Shown here piece by piece: positions 34,285 to 43,754 of a DNA stretch of 64,000 bases. The translations under genes and the position numbers were made by a program. Origin of the DNA: Paraburkholderia kururiensis (GTDB lineage: Bacteria > Pseudomonadota > Gammaproteobacteria > Burkholderiales > Burkholderiaceae); assembly GCF_034424375.1 (NCBI RefSeq), contig NZ_CP139965.1:1860001-1924000 (forward strand), given 5' to 3'. The notes beneath the pieces were generated by a model. The model was given only the letters and a program-made list of their open reading frames with translations. It was not told the origin of the DNA and searched no databases. The first letter of the stretch is position 1. Every line of letters begins with the position of its first letter.

Positions 34285-36396
34285 ATGCCCACCCATCAGC
34301 CACCGGAAGAATTGAGCATCCCTGAAGCGTTATCGCGCGCGCACGCACACTGGAACGCCGGCCAGGCCGATCGTGCGGAACTCCTCTGCCAGCGTGTGCT
34401 CGCCGCGTGGCCCGGCCAGGCCGATGCGCTGCACCTTCTGGGACTGATCGCGCACGCCTACGGCAATCTGGACATCGCGATCGGGCATCTGCGCGAGGCG
34501 TGCAAGGCGCCCCGTGCACCGGCTGTCTATTCGGCCAATCTCGCTGAGATGTGCCGGCAAAAAGGTCTGCTCGAGGAAGCCGCGCAAGCCGCCCGGCGGG
34601 CGGTCGCCATGGACCCGACGCTGGCCGCGGGCTGGAACAATCTCGGCATCATCCTGCAGGAGGCGGGGCGTTTCGACGAAAGCCGCACCTGTCTCGAACA
34701 CGTGATTGCACTGCAGCCGGAATGGGCGGAAGCACACAACAATCTCGGGAATACGTTGCGGCGACTTGGCCGCCTCGATCTGGCCGAGCCGCACTATCGG
34801 CGTGCCATCGCACTCAAACCGGAGTATCCGGAAGCCCACAGCAACCTCGCGTTCCTGCTTTCGTCCCAGGGCCGTTACGACGAAGCGGCGCAAGAGGCTC
34901 AACTTGCGCTGGACCTGAATCCGCGCTTCGTCGAGGCGTATCTGAACCTCGCTGAAGTCGAAAGTGTGCGACACCGGTACGACGCAGCGCTTCGCGTATT
35001 CGACAAGCTCCAGGCATTCGCGCCGCAGCATCCGGTCGCGCTCGTCGCTTATGCAAAACTGCTGCTCAAACTCGAACGCGATAACGAAGCGCTCGTGCTC
35101 GCGCGTCGGGCCGTGGCGTGTGCGCCGCAATACGCCGAAGCGCACAACATGCTCGCGACGGTGCTCCAGGCGCGTGGCGAAACCGACGAGGCGCTGGCCG
35201 CATTCGAACGCGCGGCGCAATTGCCCGGCACGGTGGCGGAGGAAGCCATGCTCGGCCGCGCGATGGTGCTGATAGAAGCAGGCCGCAAGGACGAAGCGCT
35301 CGCCGCGTTCGACCGGGCCCTCGAAGCGTTTCCGGGCTCGGCGTTGATTCGTGCGGCACGCGCCGACACGCGAACGTTCGAAGCGGGCGATCCCGATTTC
35401 CCCGTGCTTGAAGCGTTTGTCGCGCAAGACGATCGGCGCGCGCTAGAGGATCGCATCGCGGTACAGTTCGCGCTCGGAAAAGCCTACCTGGACATCAAGG
35501 ACAGCGCCCGCGCCTTCGCGCATTTCGATGCGGCCAATCGCGCCAGACGAGCGAGCTTTGCGTACGATCAGCAGGACACCGAACGATGGCTGCAACGTAT
35601 CGCCGAAACCTTCACGCCCGAGCTTTATGAACGGCTACAAGGCATGGGCGCAGCGTCGGACTTGCCGGTATTCATCGTGGGTATGCCGCGTTCCGGCACG
35701 ACGCTGATCGAGCAGATCGTGGCCGCTCATCCCGACGTGACCGGAGCGGGCGAGCTGGCCGCACTGCGGCAGGTAGTCGATGCCAGCGGCGTGTATCCCG
35801 ACCGTCTGCCCGCATTGGCTGCTGGGCCGAGGTACACCGCGAGCCGCGTGCTCGAGCAGCTGGGGCGCGACTATCTTGCGCGGACTCTCCCATTGGCGCG
35901 CGGCAGCGTCCGGCTCGTCGACAAGATGCCGGGCAACTTCGCCCTCGCAGGTCTGATCCCACTGATACTGCCGGGGGCGCGCATCATTCATACACGGCGC
36001 GATGCCGTCGATACGTGTCTGTCCTGCTACACGAAGCTCTTCGCTGGGGATCAACCGTTCGCTTACGACCAGGCAGAACTGGGCCGGTTTTATCGCGCCT
36101 ACGAACGTCTGATGGCCCACTGGCGCGCCGTGCTGCCGCCCGGGCAGTTCATCGAAGTGGATTACGAAGCGGTTGTCGACAACGTCGAATACGAGGCGCG
36201 TCGACTGATCGAGTTTCTCGGATTGCCATGGAGCGAGGCGTGCCTGAACTTCCATCAGGACCGCCGCGTGGTGCGCACCGCGAGCGCGAACCAGGTGCGC
36301 CAGCCGATCTACGGCACATCGAAGGGCCGCTGGCGCGCCCACACCGCGTATCTTGGGCCGTTGCTGGCCGCGCTCGGCGTGGAGATGCCGCAGTGA
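34285..36396 (+). CDS. TPR-sulfotransferase fusion protein
   Basis: 703 aa: about nine to ten tetratricopeptide repeats in residues ~10-340 (GWNNLGIILQEAGRFDES, AHNNLGNTLRRLGRLDLA), then a sulfotransferase domain. FIVGMPRSGTTLIEQI at ~463-478 is the 5'-phosphosulfate loop that binds PAPS, and a 3'-phosphate segment lies in IHTRRDAVDTCLSCY. TPR sulfotransferases of this kind are thought to act on proteins or glycans. Start at 34285; no strong ribosome site. A TATTAT lies 6 nt before the start. It overlaps the next gene by 4 bp. Confidence 0.88.
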   Translation: MPTHQPPEELSIPEALSRAHAHWNAGQADRAELLCQRVLAAWPGQADALHLLGLIAHAYGNLDIAIGHLREACKAPRAPAVYSANLAEMCRQKGLLEEAAQAARRAVAMDPTLAAGWNNLGIILQEAGRFDESRTCLEHVIALQPEWAEAHNNLGNTLRRLGRLDLAEPHYRRAIALKPEYPEAHSNLAFLLSSQGRYDEAAQEAQLALDLNPRFVEAYLNLAEVESVRHRYDAALRVFDKLQAFAPQHPVALVAYAKLLLKLERDNEALVLARRAVACAPQYAEAHNMLATVLQARGETDEALAAFERAAQLPGTVAEEAMLGRAMVLIEAGRKDEALAAFDRALEAFPGSALIRAARADTRTFEAGDPDFPVLEAFVAQDDRRALEDRIAVQFALGKAYLDIKDSARAFAHFDAANRARRASFAYDQQDTERWLQRIAETFTPELYERLQGMGAASDLPVFIVGMPRSGTTLIEQIVAAHPDVTGAGELAALRQVVDASGVYPDRLPALAAGPRYTASRVLEQLGRDYLARTLPLARGSVRLVDKMPGNFALAGLIPLILPGARIIHTRRDAVDTCLSCYTKLFAGDQPFAYDQAELGRFYRAYERLMAHWRAVLPPGQFIEVDYEAVVDNVEYEARRLIEFLGLPWSEACLNFHQDRRVVRTASANQVRQPIYGTSKGRWRAHTAYLGPLLAALGVEMPQ

Positions 36397-37559
36397 CGTC
36401 AGGCCTCGACCTCGCGGCGCTCGACCGGCAAATCCGGCCGCTGCTCGCGCAGCAGCGCTACGAGGAAGCAGAAGCGCTGCTCCGTCCGCTGGTGGCTTCG
36501 GGGACGGCGCCGCTCGCCGTGTGGCGTTGGCTCGCGAGCGCGCTTCGTCCACAGGGAAAAATCGCGGAGACGCGCGCGATTCAGGAAATGGTGGTCGCAC
36601 ACGTGCCGGGCGACTACGCGGCGCGCTTCGATCTGTCCGAGACACTGCTACTGATGGGGGAGTTCGAACGCGGCTGGCGCGAATACCGCTACCGCTACAG
36701 TCTCGCGCACACGGCAAGCATGGAGCGTAAGGTGCAACGTCCACGCTGGAATGGACAACCGATACCGGGCAAGACGCTGCTCATCCACGATGAACAGGGT
36801 TTCGGCGATACGTTTCAGTTTCTGCGGATGGTGCCGTGGGCGAAAGCGAAAAGCGGCGCGCGCGTGATCCTGGAGGTGTCCCGTGAAGTATTACTGCTCG
36901 CAGCGCGCACACGCGGGTTCGATCACATCCTTGCGCGCGGAGAGCTGCCGCCGCCGTTCGACGCTCATTGCGAGTTGATGAGCCTGCCCATGGCAATGGG
37001 ACTGACGCTCGCTGACTTGCCCGGCCCGACGCCGTATGTGCAGCCGGATGCGCAGCGCGTCGAGCGTTGGCGGAAACGTCTCGCCACGCTGCCACGCCCG
37101 TGGGTCGCCCTGGTGTGGGCGGGTCGCCCGACTCATCCGAACGACGCGAACCGGTCGCTCGCACTCGAGCAATTGGCGCCGCTCGCGCACTGCGAAGCAA
37201 CGTTCCTTTCCCTTCAAAAGGGGCCGGCCGAAGCGCAGGCGGGGCGTCCGCCCGACGGCATGTCGCTCGCATCGCTGAGCAGCGAAATCGACGACTTCGA
37301 GGATACGGCGGCGATCTTGAGCCTGGCGGATCTTCTGGTTTCGGTGGATTCCTCGCCGGTTCATCTTGCAGGTGCACTCGGGCGACCGGTCTGGGTGATG
37401 CTGCCATTCGTGCCGGACTGGCGCTGGCTACTCGCACGCGAGGATTCGCCATGGTATCCGCATGCAAGATTGTTCCGTCAGCCTGCCCGCGGCGATTGGG
37501 CTAGCGTGATCGCCGCGATTGCACGGGAGCTTGGCAGTTTCGTTCGATCGCGCTTGTAG
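36393..37559 (+). CDS. glycosyltransferase-like protein (family of the 19.6-kb TPR protein)
   Basis: 388 aa starting at a GTG that overlaps the preceding TGA stop (GTGA). It has one or two degenerate TPR-like helices at the N-terminus (LLAQQRYEEAEALLRPL), then the same GT-B-like core as the 19581-21122 protein: LLIHDEQGFGDTFQF, LVWAGRPTHPNDANRS and VSVDSSPVHLAGALGRPVWVM...DWRW...DSPWYP. The tight coupling with the sulfotransferase and the facing autotransporter suggest a joint role in modifying a surface protein or glycan (inference). Confidence 0.8.
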   Translation: MTSGLDLAALDRQIRPLLAQQRYEEAEALLRPLVASGTAPLAVWRWLASALRPQGKIAETRAIQEMVVAHVPGDYAARFDLSETLLLMGEFERGWREYRYRYSLAHTASMERKVQRPRWNGQPIPGKTLLIHDEQGFGDTFQFLRMVPWAKAKSGARVILEVSREVLLLAARTRGFDHILARGELPPPFDAHCELMSLPMAMGLTLADLPGPTPYVQPDAQRVERWRKRLATLPRPWVALVWAGRPTHPNDANRSLALEQLAPLAHCEATFLSLQKGPAEAQAGRPPDGMSLASLSSEIDDFEDTAAILSLADLLVSVDSSPVHLAGALGRPVWVMLPFVPDWRWLLAREDSPWYPHARLFRQPARGDWASVIAAIARELGSFVRSRL

Positions 37560-37845
37560 CGTGGCGCATCTGTCTCTTGCGGACCAGATTACGCCTTTTG
37601 CATCGAACGTACGGCCGAGAGATCGTCGCGCTCTGTCGTCGGGCGCGAGCCAGCCAGAAGCTGTCTTTCGAATGTCAGAACCGAGTGACCGCTCCAGTAC
37701 CGATCGCGGGCACACGAACGCGGCTGGCTACGCCCAGATTGGTGAGAAATAGATTTGGAGTCCAGATCAAGCTCCTCCGATGACCGCGCAAGTCACCACA
37801 TCGACGCGGCTCAGCGGCTCAGCGAGTCGGTGACTTCTTTCGCCT

Positions 37846-38763
37846 TTACTTTCGCCTGACTTCGGGATCAAAAAGATTCGAGGAGAAGTCGCACGATTGC
37901 GCTGCAAGCCTCGCCACAGCAACACCGAGCGAATGCGGCTGCTCTGCCCGATGCATGGCGACGTATCTAACGGGGGGCAGGGCTGGGGAAGTCGGCACTA
38001 CGACAAGCGCCCGCCGCTTGAGCATGCGCGCAAGACATGCTTCGGGTAAGTAACTGACGCCAAGTCCCGACAGCGTGAGCCCGATTTGCGCAATCAGACT
38101 GTTGCTCGCCAGTACTTTCTGCAACGCCACGCCTTGCTCCTCCAGAAACCGGCTGTACACGTAACCCGTACCGGACAGGCCGCCCTGCAAAATCAGCGGA
38201 AACTTCGCGATGTCAGCAAGCGGAATCGCACGCTTGCCCGGCGCGAGACTGGCCGCGCACATCCACATATTCCGAACCTGACCGACGAGCGTCGACGCAT
38301 ACGGCTCGACCTCGTGCGTCTGCGGCACGATGATGACGTCGACAGTGGCCGCGGCCAGCCGTTCGCGCAACATCGCGTTCAGATCCACTTCTGCTTCGAC
38401 CTTCACCTTCGGATACTCGGCCTGAATCGCCGCGATGAGGCGCGGCAGCCACGTCAGCGCCGTGAGTTCTGTCACGCCGATGCGGATCTGACGTACCAGC
38501 GCCTCTTTCGAACTCATGCGCTCGACGATCTGGTCGCGCCGCTCGAGCAGTTCCTTAGCGTGTTCGAAGAACTCGGTCCCTTTCTCCGTGAGACGTGCGC
38601 TGCGATTTGCGCGGTCGAACACCAGCACGTCGAATGCGCGTTCCAGCTCCTGCACGCGCTTGGAGATTGCCGATTGCGTGGTGTTCAGTCGCGCCGCGGC
38701 GGCCTCGAACGAACCGAGCTGAACGATCCAGTACAAGGCTTCCATCTGCTTGAAGGTCAGCAT
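37846..38763 (-). CDS. LysR-type transcriptional regulator
   Basis: 305-aa LTTR. N-terminal HTH: TFKQMEALYWIVQL then ARLNTTQSAISKRVQELE, followed by the two-lobe substrate-binding domain. It is divergent from the DctA-like and aminotransferase genes with 147 bp between start codons, and probably regulates them. The start at the ATG 38763 is favoured over a GTG at 38772. Effector unknown; perhaps a dicarboxylate or amino acid. Confidence 0.92.
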   Translation of the reverse strand: MLTFKQMEALYWIVQLGSFEAAAARLNTTQSAISKRVQELERAFDVLVFDRANRSARLTEKGTEFFEHAKELLERRDQIVERMSSKEALVRQIRIGVTELTALTWLPRLIAAIQAEYPKVKVEAEVDLNAMLRERLAAATVDVIIVPQTHEVEPYASTLVGQVRNMWMCAASLAPGKRAIPLADIAKFPLILQGGLSGTGYVYSRFLEEQGVALQKVLASNSLIAQIGLTLSGLGVSYLPEACLARMLKRRALVVVPTSPALPPVRYVAMHRAEQPHSLGVAVARLAAQSCDFSSNLFDPEVRRK

Positions 38764-38775
38764 GGTCCACACGTC

Positions 38776-38819
38776 ATATCACTAAAAGCGATATTTTCTC
38801 ATAGAAAAAAATCGCTTTT
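38776..38819. promoter_or_regulatory. LysR operator candidate and inverted repeat
   Basis: ATATC-N9-GATAT at 38776-38794 contains the LTTR T-N11-A core with 5-bp arms. It overlaps a larger inverted repeat AAAAGCGAT (38784-38792) / ATCGCTTTT (38811-38819). Both lie just before the LysR start, a typical autoregulatory position. Confidence 0.6.
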
Positions 38820-38910
38820 TTTGCTTATTTTGGCTCATTACTTTGCCCCGTAACGAGTCCCGGCGAGGCTCGACTTTATTCATATGAACCGATACGAGTC
38901 TGGAGAACGC

Positions 38911-40236
38911 ATGGAATCCGTCATGGAAATACCTCAACCCGAGCGCATGGAGCACAAGCCGCGCGTCGGGCTCGCTATGCAAATTGTGATCGGCCTCTTT
39001 GTCGGTATCGTCGTGGGGCTGGTACTCAACCGTTTCCCGGAGTTTCGTGAATCCGCGATCAACGGCTTCCTGCAACCGGCGGGCGACGTCTTCATCCGTC
39101 TGATCAAGATGGTGGTCGTGCCTATCGTCTTCACCAGCATGGTGACGGGAATCGCAGGCGTGGGCGATGGGCGCTCGCTCGGGCGCATCGGCCTGAAGAC
39201 GCTCGTGTACTTTGAAATCATCACGACGATCGCCATCGTGCTGGGACTCGTGCTCGGCAATGTGCTGCATCCGGGCCTGGGCACCGATCTGTCGCAGCTC
39301 GGCCACGCTGATATCTCGCGCTATCAGCAGACAACTCAGCAGACCCATGGACATCATGGCTTCATGGCGCTGTTGCTGAGCATCATTCCCGACAACATCG
39401 TCATGGCAATGGGGCGCGGCGACCTGCTGCCCGTGATCTTCTTTTCGGTGCTGTTCGGACTGGGCCTGCAATCGGTGCCTGCCGAATATCGCAACCCCGT
39501 GATTGCGACTTTCAAAGGCATCAGCGATGCCATGTTCAAGGTCACCGGCATGGTCATGCGTTACGCGCCTTTCGGCGTGTGTGCGCTGATTGCGGTGACC
39601 GTTGCGAGCTTCGGCTTCGGTTCGCTGTTGCCGCTTGTCAAACTCGTAGCGGTGACCTACCTCGCGATCATCGTGTTCGCGGTGTTCGTGCTCGGCGTCA
39701 CGGCGCGCATCTTCGGATTCCGCATCTTCACGCTGCTGCGCGTCATCAAGGACGAATTGATCATTGCGTTCTCGACGTGCAGTTCGGCGACGGTACTGCC
39801 GCAACTGATGAAGAAGATGGAGGACTTCGGCGTACCTAAAAGCATCACGACATTCGTGGTGCCGACGGGCTACACCTTCAATCTCGACGGCGCATCGATT
39901 TATCTCGGTATCGGCACGTTGTTCGTGGCCCAGCTGTATGGCGTACCTCTCGGCCTGCAAGAGCAGATTGTGCTCGTACTGACCATGGTCGTCACATCCA
40001 AGGGCGCGGCGGGCGTGCCGGGTTTCATGTTCGTCATCCTGCTGACGACGCTCGCGAGTGCGGGATTGCCGCTCGAAGGACTCGCGTTCATCGCGGGCGT
40101 GGACCGGATCATGGATATGGGACGCACCGCGCTGAACGTAGTGGGCAACGCGCTCGCACCGCTCGTCATCGCCAGATGGGAAGGTCAGTACGACGAGGAA
40201 AAGGGCAGGGCTTATATCGCGTCGCTGGACGCATGA
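38911..40236 (+). CDS. dicarboxylate/amino acid:cation symporter (DctA/GltP type)
   Basis: 441 aa, start at 38911 with GGAG upstream (an earlier ATG at 38884 lacks one). About eight membrane helices plus two hairpins; signatures FSTCSSATVLPQLMKKM (serine-rich HP1) and the NLDGASIYLG motif in TM7 for Na+/H+ coupled uptake. The family moves succinate, malate, fumarate or Glu/Asp. The partner aminotransferase is in the same operon 18 bp on, so an amino acid or keto-acid substrate is plausible. Confidence 0.92.
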   Translation: MESVMEIPQPERMEHKPRVGLAMQIVIGLFVGIVVGLVLNRFPEFRESAINGFLQPAGDVFIRLIKMVVVPIVFTSMVTGIAGVGDGRSLGRIGLKTLVYFEIITTIAIVLGLVLGNVLHPGLGTDLSQLGHADISRYQQTTQQTHGHHGFMALLLSIIPDNIVMAMGRGDLLPVIFFSVLFGLGLQSVPAEYRNPVIATFKGISDAMFKVTGMVMRYAPFGVCALIAVTVASFGFGSLLPLVKLVAVTYLAIIVFAVFVLGVTARIFGFRIFTLLRVIKDELIIAFSTCSSATVLPQLMKKMEDFGVPKSITTFVVPTGYTFNLDGASIYLGIGTLFVAQLYGVPLGLQEQIVLVLTMVVTSKGAAGVPGFMFVILLTTLASAGLPLEGLAFIAGVDRIMDMGRTALNVVGNALAPLVIARWEGQYDEEKGRAYIASLDA

Positions 40237-40254
40237 GGACAGGTAAAGGCAGAA

Positions 40255-41571
40255 ATGGCAATCCTGAAACGAGGAACAAGTGAGATGAGTAGTCGCGGGC
40301 AGTTGTTTTCCGAATCGGTCATGCAAGAGATCAAGCGCCGCTTCCATTACGTCGATCACGACGTCGACGGCCGTGCGCGCCTCTTCTTCGACAACGCTGG
40401 CGGTTCATTCAGACTGAAATCGGCATTGGAAGCGTTCGCGAAGATCGACGCGTTGCCGGATTGTCCCGAGCGAATCCACGAACGCGCACTGGTTTTGCAG
40501 GACATCCAGACGCGTGGCGAAGACGACATCCGCCGCATTCTCAACGCGCGCGACGGCAGCGTGTATCTCTCTCTGACGGCATCGGCGGCGATGTTCGAAA
40601 TGGTGCGCGCGGTGATGGAGAACGTGCCTGGCACGAACGCTGTAACGACCATTCTCGAGCATCCGTCGTCCTTCGACGCGATGACGCTGTACTGCGAGCG
40701 CACCGGCAAGACGCTGCGCGTCGCGCCGAGCAACGCCGAAACGGGTGGCGTCGATGTCGATGCCATCGTTTCGCTCATTGACGAGGACACGTCGCTATTG
40801 AGCGTGATGTACGCGTCGAACATTTCGGGAGCAAAGCTGGATATCGCGGCCATCGTCGAACGTGCGCGCGCGCGCAAGCCGGATCTCTACATCATCGTGG
40901 ATGCGGTCCAGCACGCGCCGCACGCGGTCATCGACTTGCAGAAGACACCCGTCGACGGCATCAACTTCGCGCCATACAAATTCTTCGGCTGCCGGGGTGC
41001 GGGCGTGGCGTGGCTGTCGGAACGGCTCGCGGAACTTCCCCATCATCGGCTCGCCGCCAAAGAGAAAGGTGTCTGGGAACTCGGCAGTCCCGCGCCGGCG
41101 CAGTTTGCCATGGTGAGCGCAATTGTCGACTACGTCGCATGGATCGGCGCGCAGTTCAGCGACGCCGAAGACCGCCGCGAACGCTTCGTGCAGGGCATGC
41201 ACCGCATCGAAGAACACGAGCGAGCGCTGCTGTCGTTGATGCTCGACGGCAGTGATGGACAGCGCGGGCTGCGAGCGATCGACGGCGTGCGCGTGTTCTG
41301 GGATCACGACGATCTGACGCGCCGCGATCTGATCGCGGGCATCGGCTTCGATGGTCTGGATCCGACCGCCGCCGTGCGCGCATATGAAGAGCGCGGCGTG
41401 ATCGTCTATGAGCGGATTGCGACAAGCCTCTACTCGGGGCGAATGTTGAAATCGTTCAACCTCGACGGTGCGGTGCGCATCTCTCCGTTGCATTGCCATG
41501 CGCCGAGCGACATTGCGAGGTTCCTCGCTGTAACGGAGGACATTGCGATCACAAGCCGGCTTGCGAGATAA
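40255..41571 (+). CDS. class V aminotransferase family protein (PLP)
   Basis: 438-aa PLP enzyme of aminotransferase class V (cysteine desulfurase / isopenicillin-N-epimerase-like fold). The PLP Lys is K242 in NFAPYKFFGCRG, with DAVQHAPHAVID before it. The N-terminal FFDNAGGSF and the Rossmann-like LLSVMYASNISG fit the family. An alternative start at 40285 gives MSSRGQLF. It is 18 bp behind the symporter, so it probably metabolises the transported amino acid. The exact reaction is unknown. Confidence 0.82.
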   Translation: MAILKRGTSEMSSRGQLFSESVMQEIKRRFHYVDHDVDGRARLFFDNAGGSFRLKSALEAFAKIDALPDCPERIHERALVLQDIQTRGEDDIRRILNARDGSVYLSLTASAAMFEMVRAVMENVPGTNAVTTILEHPSSFDAMTLYCERTGKTLRVAPSNAETGGVDVDAIVSLIDEDTSLLSVMYASNISGAKLDIAAIVERARARKPDLYIIVDAVQHAPHAVIDLQKTPVDGINFAPYKFFGCRGAGVAWLSERLAELPHHRLAAKEKGVWELGSPAPAQFAMVSAIVDYVAWIGAQFSDAEDRRERFVQGMHRIEEHERALLSLMLDGSDGQRGLRAIDGVRVFWDHDDLTRRDLIAGIGFDGLDPTAAVRAYEERGVIVYERIATSLYSGRMLKSFNLDGAVRISPLHCHAPSDIARFLAVTEDIAITSRLAR

Positions 41572-41759
41572 CGCGGGGTGAGGAGGCGACGCATCGAAAT
41601 TTGGCTTTGTAATTCGGTGCGTTCCTGGCGCTATGTCGGCATGGCCGCCATCCGATTTTTCTGTAGCGAAGCGATGCAAAACCCATGAGCCGATAGTCGG
41701 TCGCGCATTGCGAACGCACGCCGGGTCGCGAATCCCGGTTGCTATCCGACCGGAGTCGC

Positions 41760-42839
41760 TTATGGCGCTATCACCGTCATCCGGAACGGGCCGCCGTTTA
41801 CCGCCGCGTGCACGACCGCCTCGTTCGCGTCGTCGAGCGCAAAAACCCTCACATCGAAGTGCCCCAGGTCCAGCAACCCGCAGCGGATAAGTCCCGTCAT
41901 CAACGTCACCGCTTCCTTCGGGTACATCCACTTGCCGCGCAACGTGATGTCGTTACGCATGATCCATGGGTACGGCAGTTCCAGGCCTGCGCCGCCCAGC
42001 ATGCCGACTCCGCCCATTAGCACCACCCGTCCATACGGACGCACTGCCATAACCGCGGCACGCACCGTTGTCGCGGACACCGACGGCGGCATCAGATCGA
42101 TCACGCAGTCGATCGGTCCGGGAGCCGCCTCTTGCATGCGTTTGCGATCGCCGGCTTCATCGCCGGTCAGTGCAACGGTGCGCACCCGTTCGCCGAAGCG
42201 GCGCTTGAGGTCCGCGAGCGCCTGCTGGTTACGACCGGGCGCCACCACGCATCGTGCGCCGATTGCCAACCCCACCGCCACGCAGGCACTGCCGAAGTTG
42301 CCGGTCGCGCCGCTTACCAGCAGGATCTCGCCTGCGCGCAGATCGGACGCGAGCAACCCGCCATAAGGTACGAGCAAGGTGTTGAGCGCGCACCAGCGCG
42401 CGGCATCGGCGCCGTCGATGTCGCCGATACGCACCGCATTTTCGGTGGGCACCCGCAACCGCTCGGCAAACGGGCCGTCGTGAAAGTAGCGTTGCAACCG
42501 CTTGCCGCCGTCGCCGCGCGAACTCCAGCCTTGCAGCACGATGTCGGGCATCAGCGCGTCGTCGCGTGAGCGCACGGTCGGGTCGCAGAACACCCAGTCT
42601 CCCGGACGCAACTGTGTCGCATCGGGGCCGACGGTCCTGACCCGGCCAATCGCGCCGCAGCCCGGCACGATGGGCAGTTCGATTGGATAGCGGCGCTCGC
42701 CGCCGAACACTTCCTGCGCGTATGACAGGACCGGCGTCGCAACGACGTCGACGATAACCTCGCCCGTACCGGGCACGGGGTCCGGTATCGCTTCGATGGC
42801 GAGCGGCGTGCCGAGCCTCTTTAGAATCGCTGCTTTCAT
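41760..42839 (-). CDS. MDR-family zinc-independent-looking dehydrogenase / quinone reductase
   Basis: 359-aa medium-chain reductase. GroES-like N-domain and a Rossmann motif LVSGATGNFGSA near 168-179. The first zinc-ligand Cys/His positions of classic ADH are not conserved (a run VVATPVLSYAQEVFGG replaces CxxxD/H), so it is probably a zinc-free oxidoreductase. It is divergent from an XRE regulator with 111 bp between starts and likely controlled by it. Substrate unknown. Confidence 0.85.
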   Translation of the reverse strand: MKAAILKRLGTPLAIEAIPDPVPGTGEVIVDVVATPVLSYAQEVFGGERRYPIELPIVPGCGAIGRVRTVGPDATQLRPGDWVFCDPTVRSRDDALMPDIVLQGWSSRGDGGKRLQRYFHDGPFAERLRVPTENAVRIGDIDGADAARWCALNTLLVPYGGLLASDLRAGEILLVSGATGNFGSACVAVGLAIGARCVVAPGRNQQALADLKRRFGERVRTVALTGDEAGDRKRMQEAAPGPIDCVIDLMPPSVSATTVRAAVMAVRPYGRVVLMGGVGMLGGAGLELPYPWIMRNDITLRGKWMYPKEAVTLMTGLIRCGLLDLGHFDVRVFALDDANEAVVHAAVNGGPFRMTVIAP

Positions 42840-42950
42840 GAGACGTCCATCAGGGGTGACGACAGGACGATTCTGGCAGGCCTATCATCTGCAACAAGGC
42901 CCGGCACGATCCCAGGATTGCCCCATACCCCCTTGCCCGAAGCGGAACCG

Positions 42951-43754
42951 ATGACCACTCCCACCCGAACCCTCTTTGGCGACTTTTTGCGCTCCCGACG
43001 CAAGAAACTGAAACCCGATGCCGTAGGCCTGAACGACGGTCGGCGACGCCGCACGCCGGGTTTGCGGCGTGAAGAAGTCGCGGAACTGGCGGGCATCGGT
43101 GTCGACTGGTATGTGCGGCTGGAGCAAGGGCGCGACGTCAGTCCGTCGGAAACCACACTCGATGCGCTCACCCGAGCGTTGCGGCTCGATCAGGCGGAAG
43201 CCGCGCATCTGCGCGCGCTCGCGCGGCGCGCCGAGCCGCGCGCCTTTGTGCCTGAGGACGTGCCGCCCACCGTAGCGCGGATCGTCGCGAGCCTCGAGTT
43301 GCCGGCATACGTGACCGGCCGTCGCTGGGACATTCTGGCGTGGAACGTAGCCGCAGCCGACCTTTTAGGTTTCGACCGTCTCGCCGAAGCTGACCGCAAT
43401 ATCCTGATTTACATGTTCATCGAGCCGGAAGCACGGCGGCTCTTCGCCACCGGCTGGGCCCACGAGGCGCGCAGGATGATCGCACTGTTTCGCATGACTT
43501 ACGATCTGCATGCTACCGATCCGGCGTTCGTAGCGCTGGTGCAGCGGCTATGCGCAAGCAGCGCCGAATTCGTGTTGTGGTGGAATGCGCACGACGTGCG
43601 CAGCGGCGGGGCAGGCGAGAAGGTGCTCGCGCATGCACGGCACGGCACGCAACGCTACGAATACGCGACGTTTCAGGCGAACGACAATTCAGCGCTGAAA
43701 CTTGCGATTTACACGCCGGTCGATGCCCCGGCGACGAAGCCGCGCTCGAGCTAA
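42951..43754 (+). CDS. XRE-family regulator with MmyB-like C-terminal domain
   Basis: 267 aa from the ATG at 42951. N-terminal HTH (RRKKLKPDAVGL, LRREEVAELAGIGVDWYVRLEQG) and a C-terminal ligand-binding-like domain (ILAWNVAAADLLGFD, RMTYDLHATDPAF), the MmyB/YybR-style architecture seen in regulators of redox genes. It faces the MDR gene and ends with a 4-bp tail-to-tail overlap with a LysR gene. Confidence 0.88.
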   Translation: MTTPTRTLFGDFLRSRRKKLKPDAVGLNDGRRRRTPGLRREEVAELAGIGVDWYVRLEQGRDVSPSETTLDALTRALRLDQAEAAHLRALARRAEPRAFVPEDVPPTVARIVASLELPAYVTGRRWDILAWNVAAADLLGFDRLAEADRNILIYMFIEPEARRLFATGWAHEARRMIALFRMTYDLHATDPAFVALVQRLCASSAEFVLWWNAHDVRSGGAGEKVLAHARHGTQRYEYATFQANDNSALKLAIYTPVDAPATKPRSS

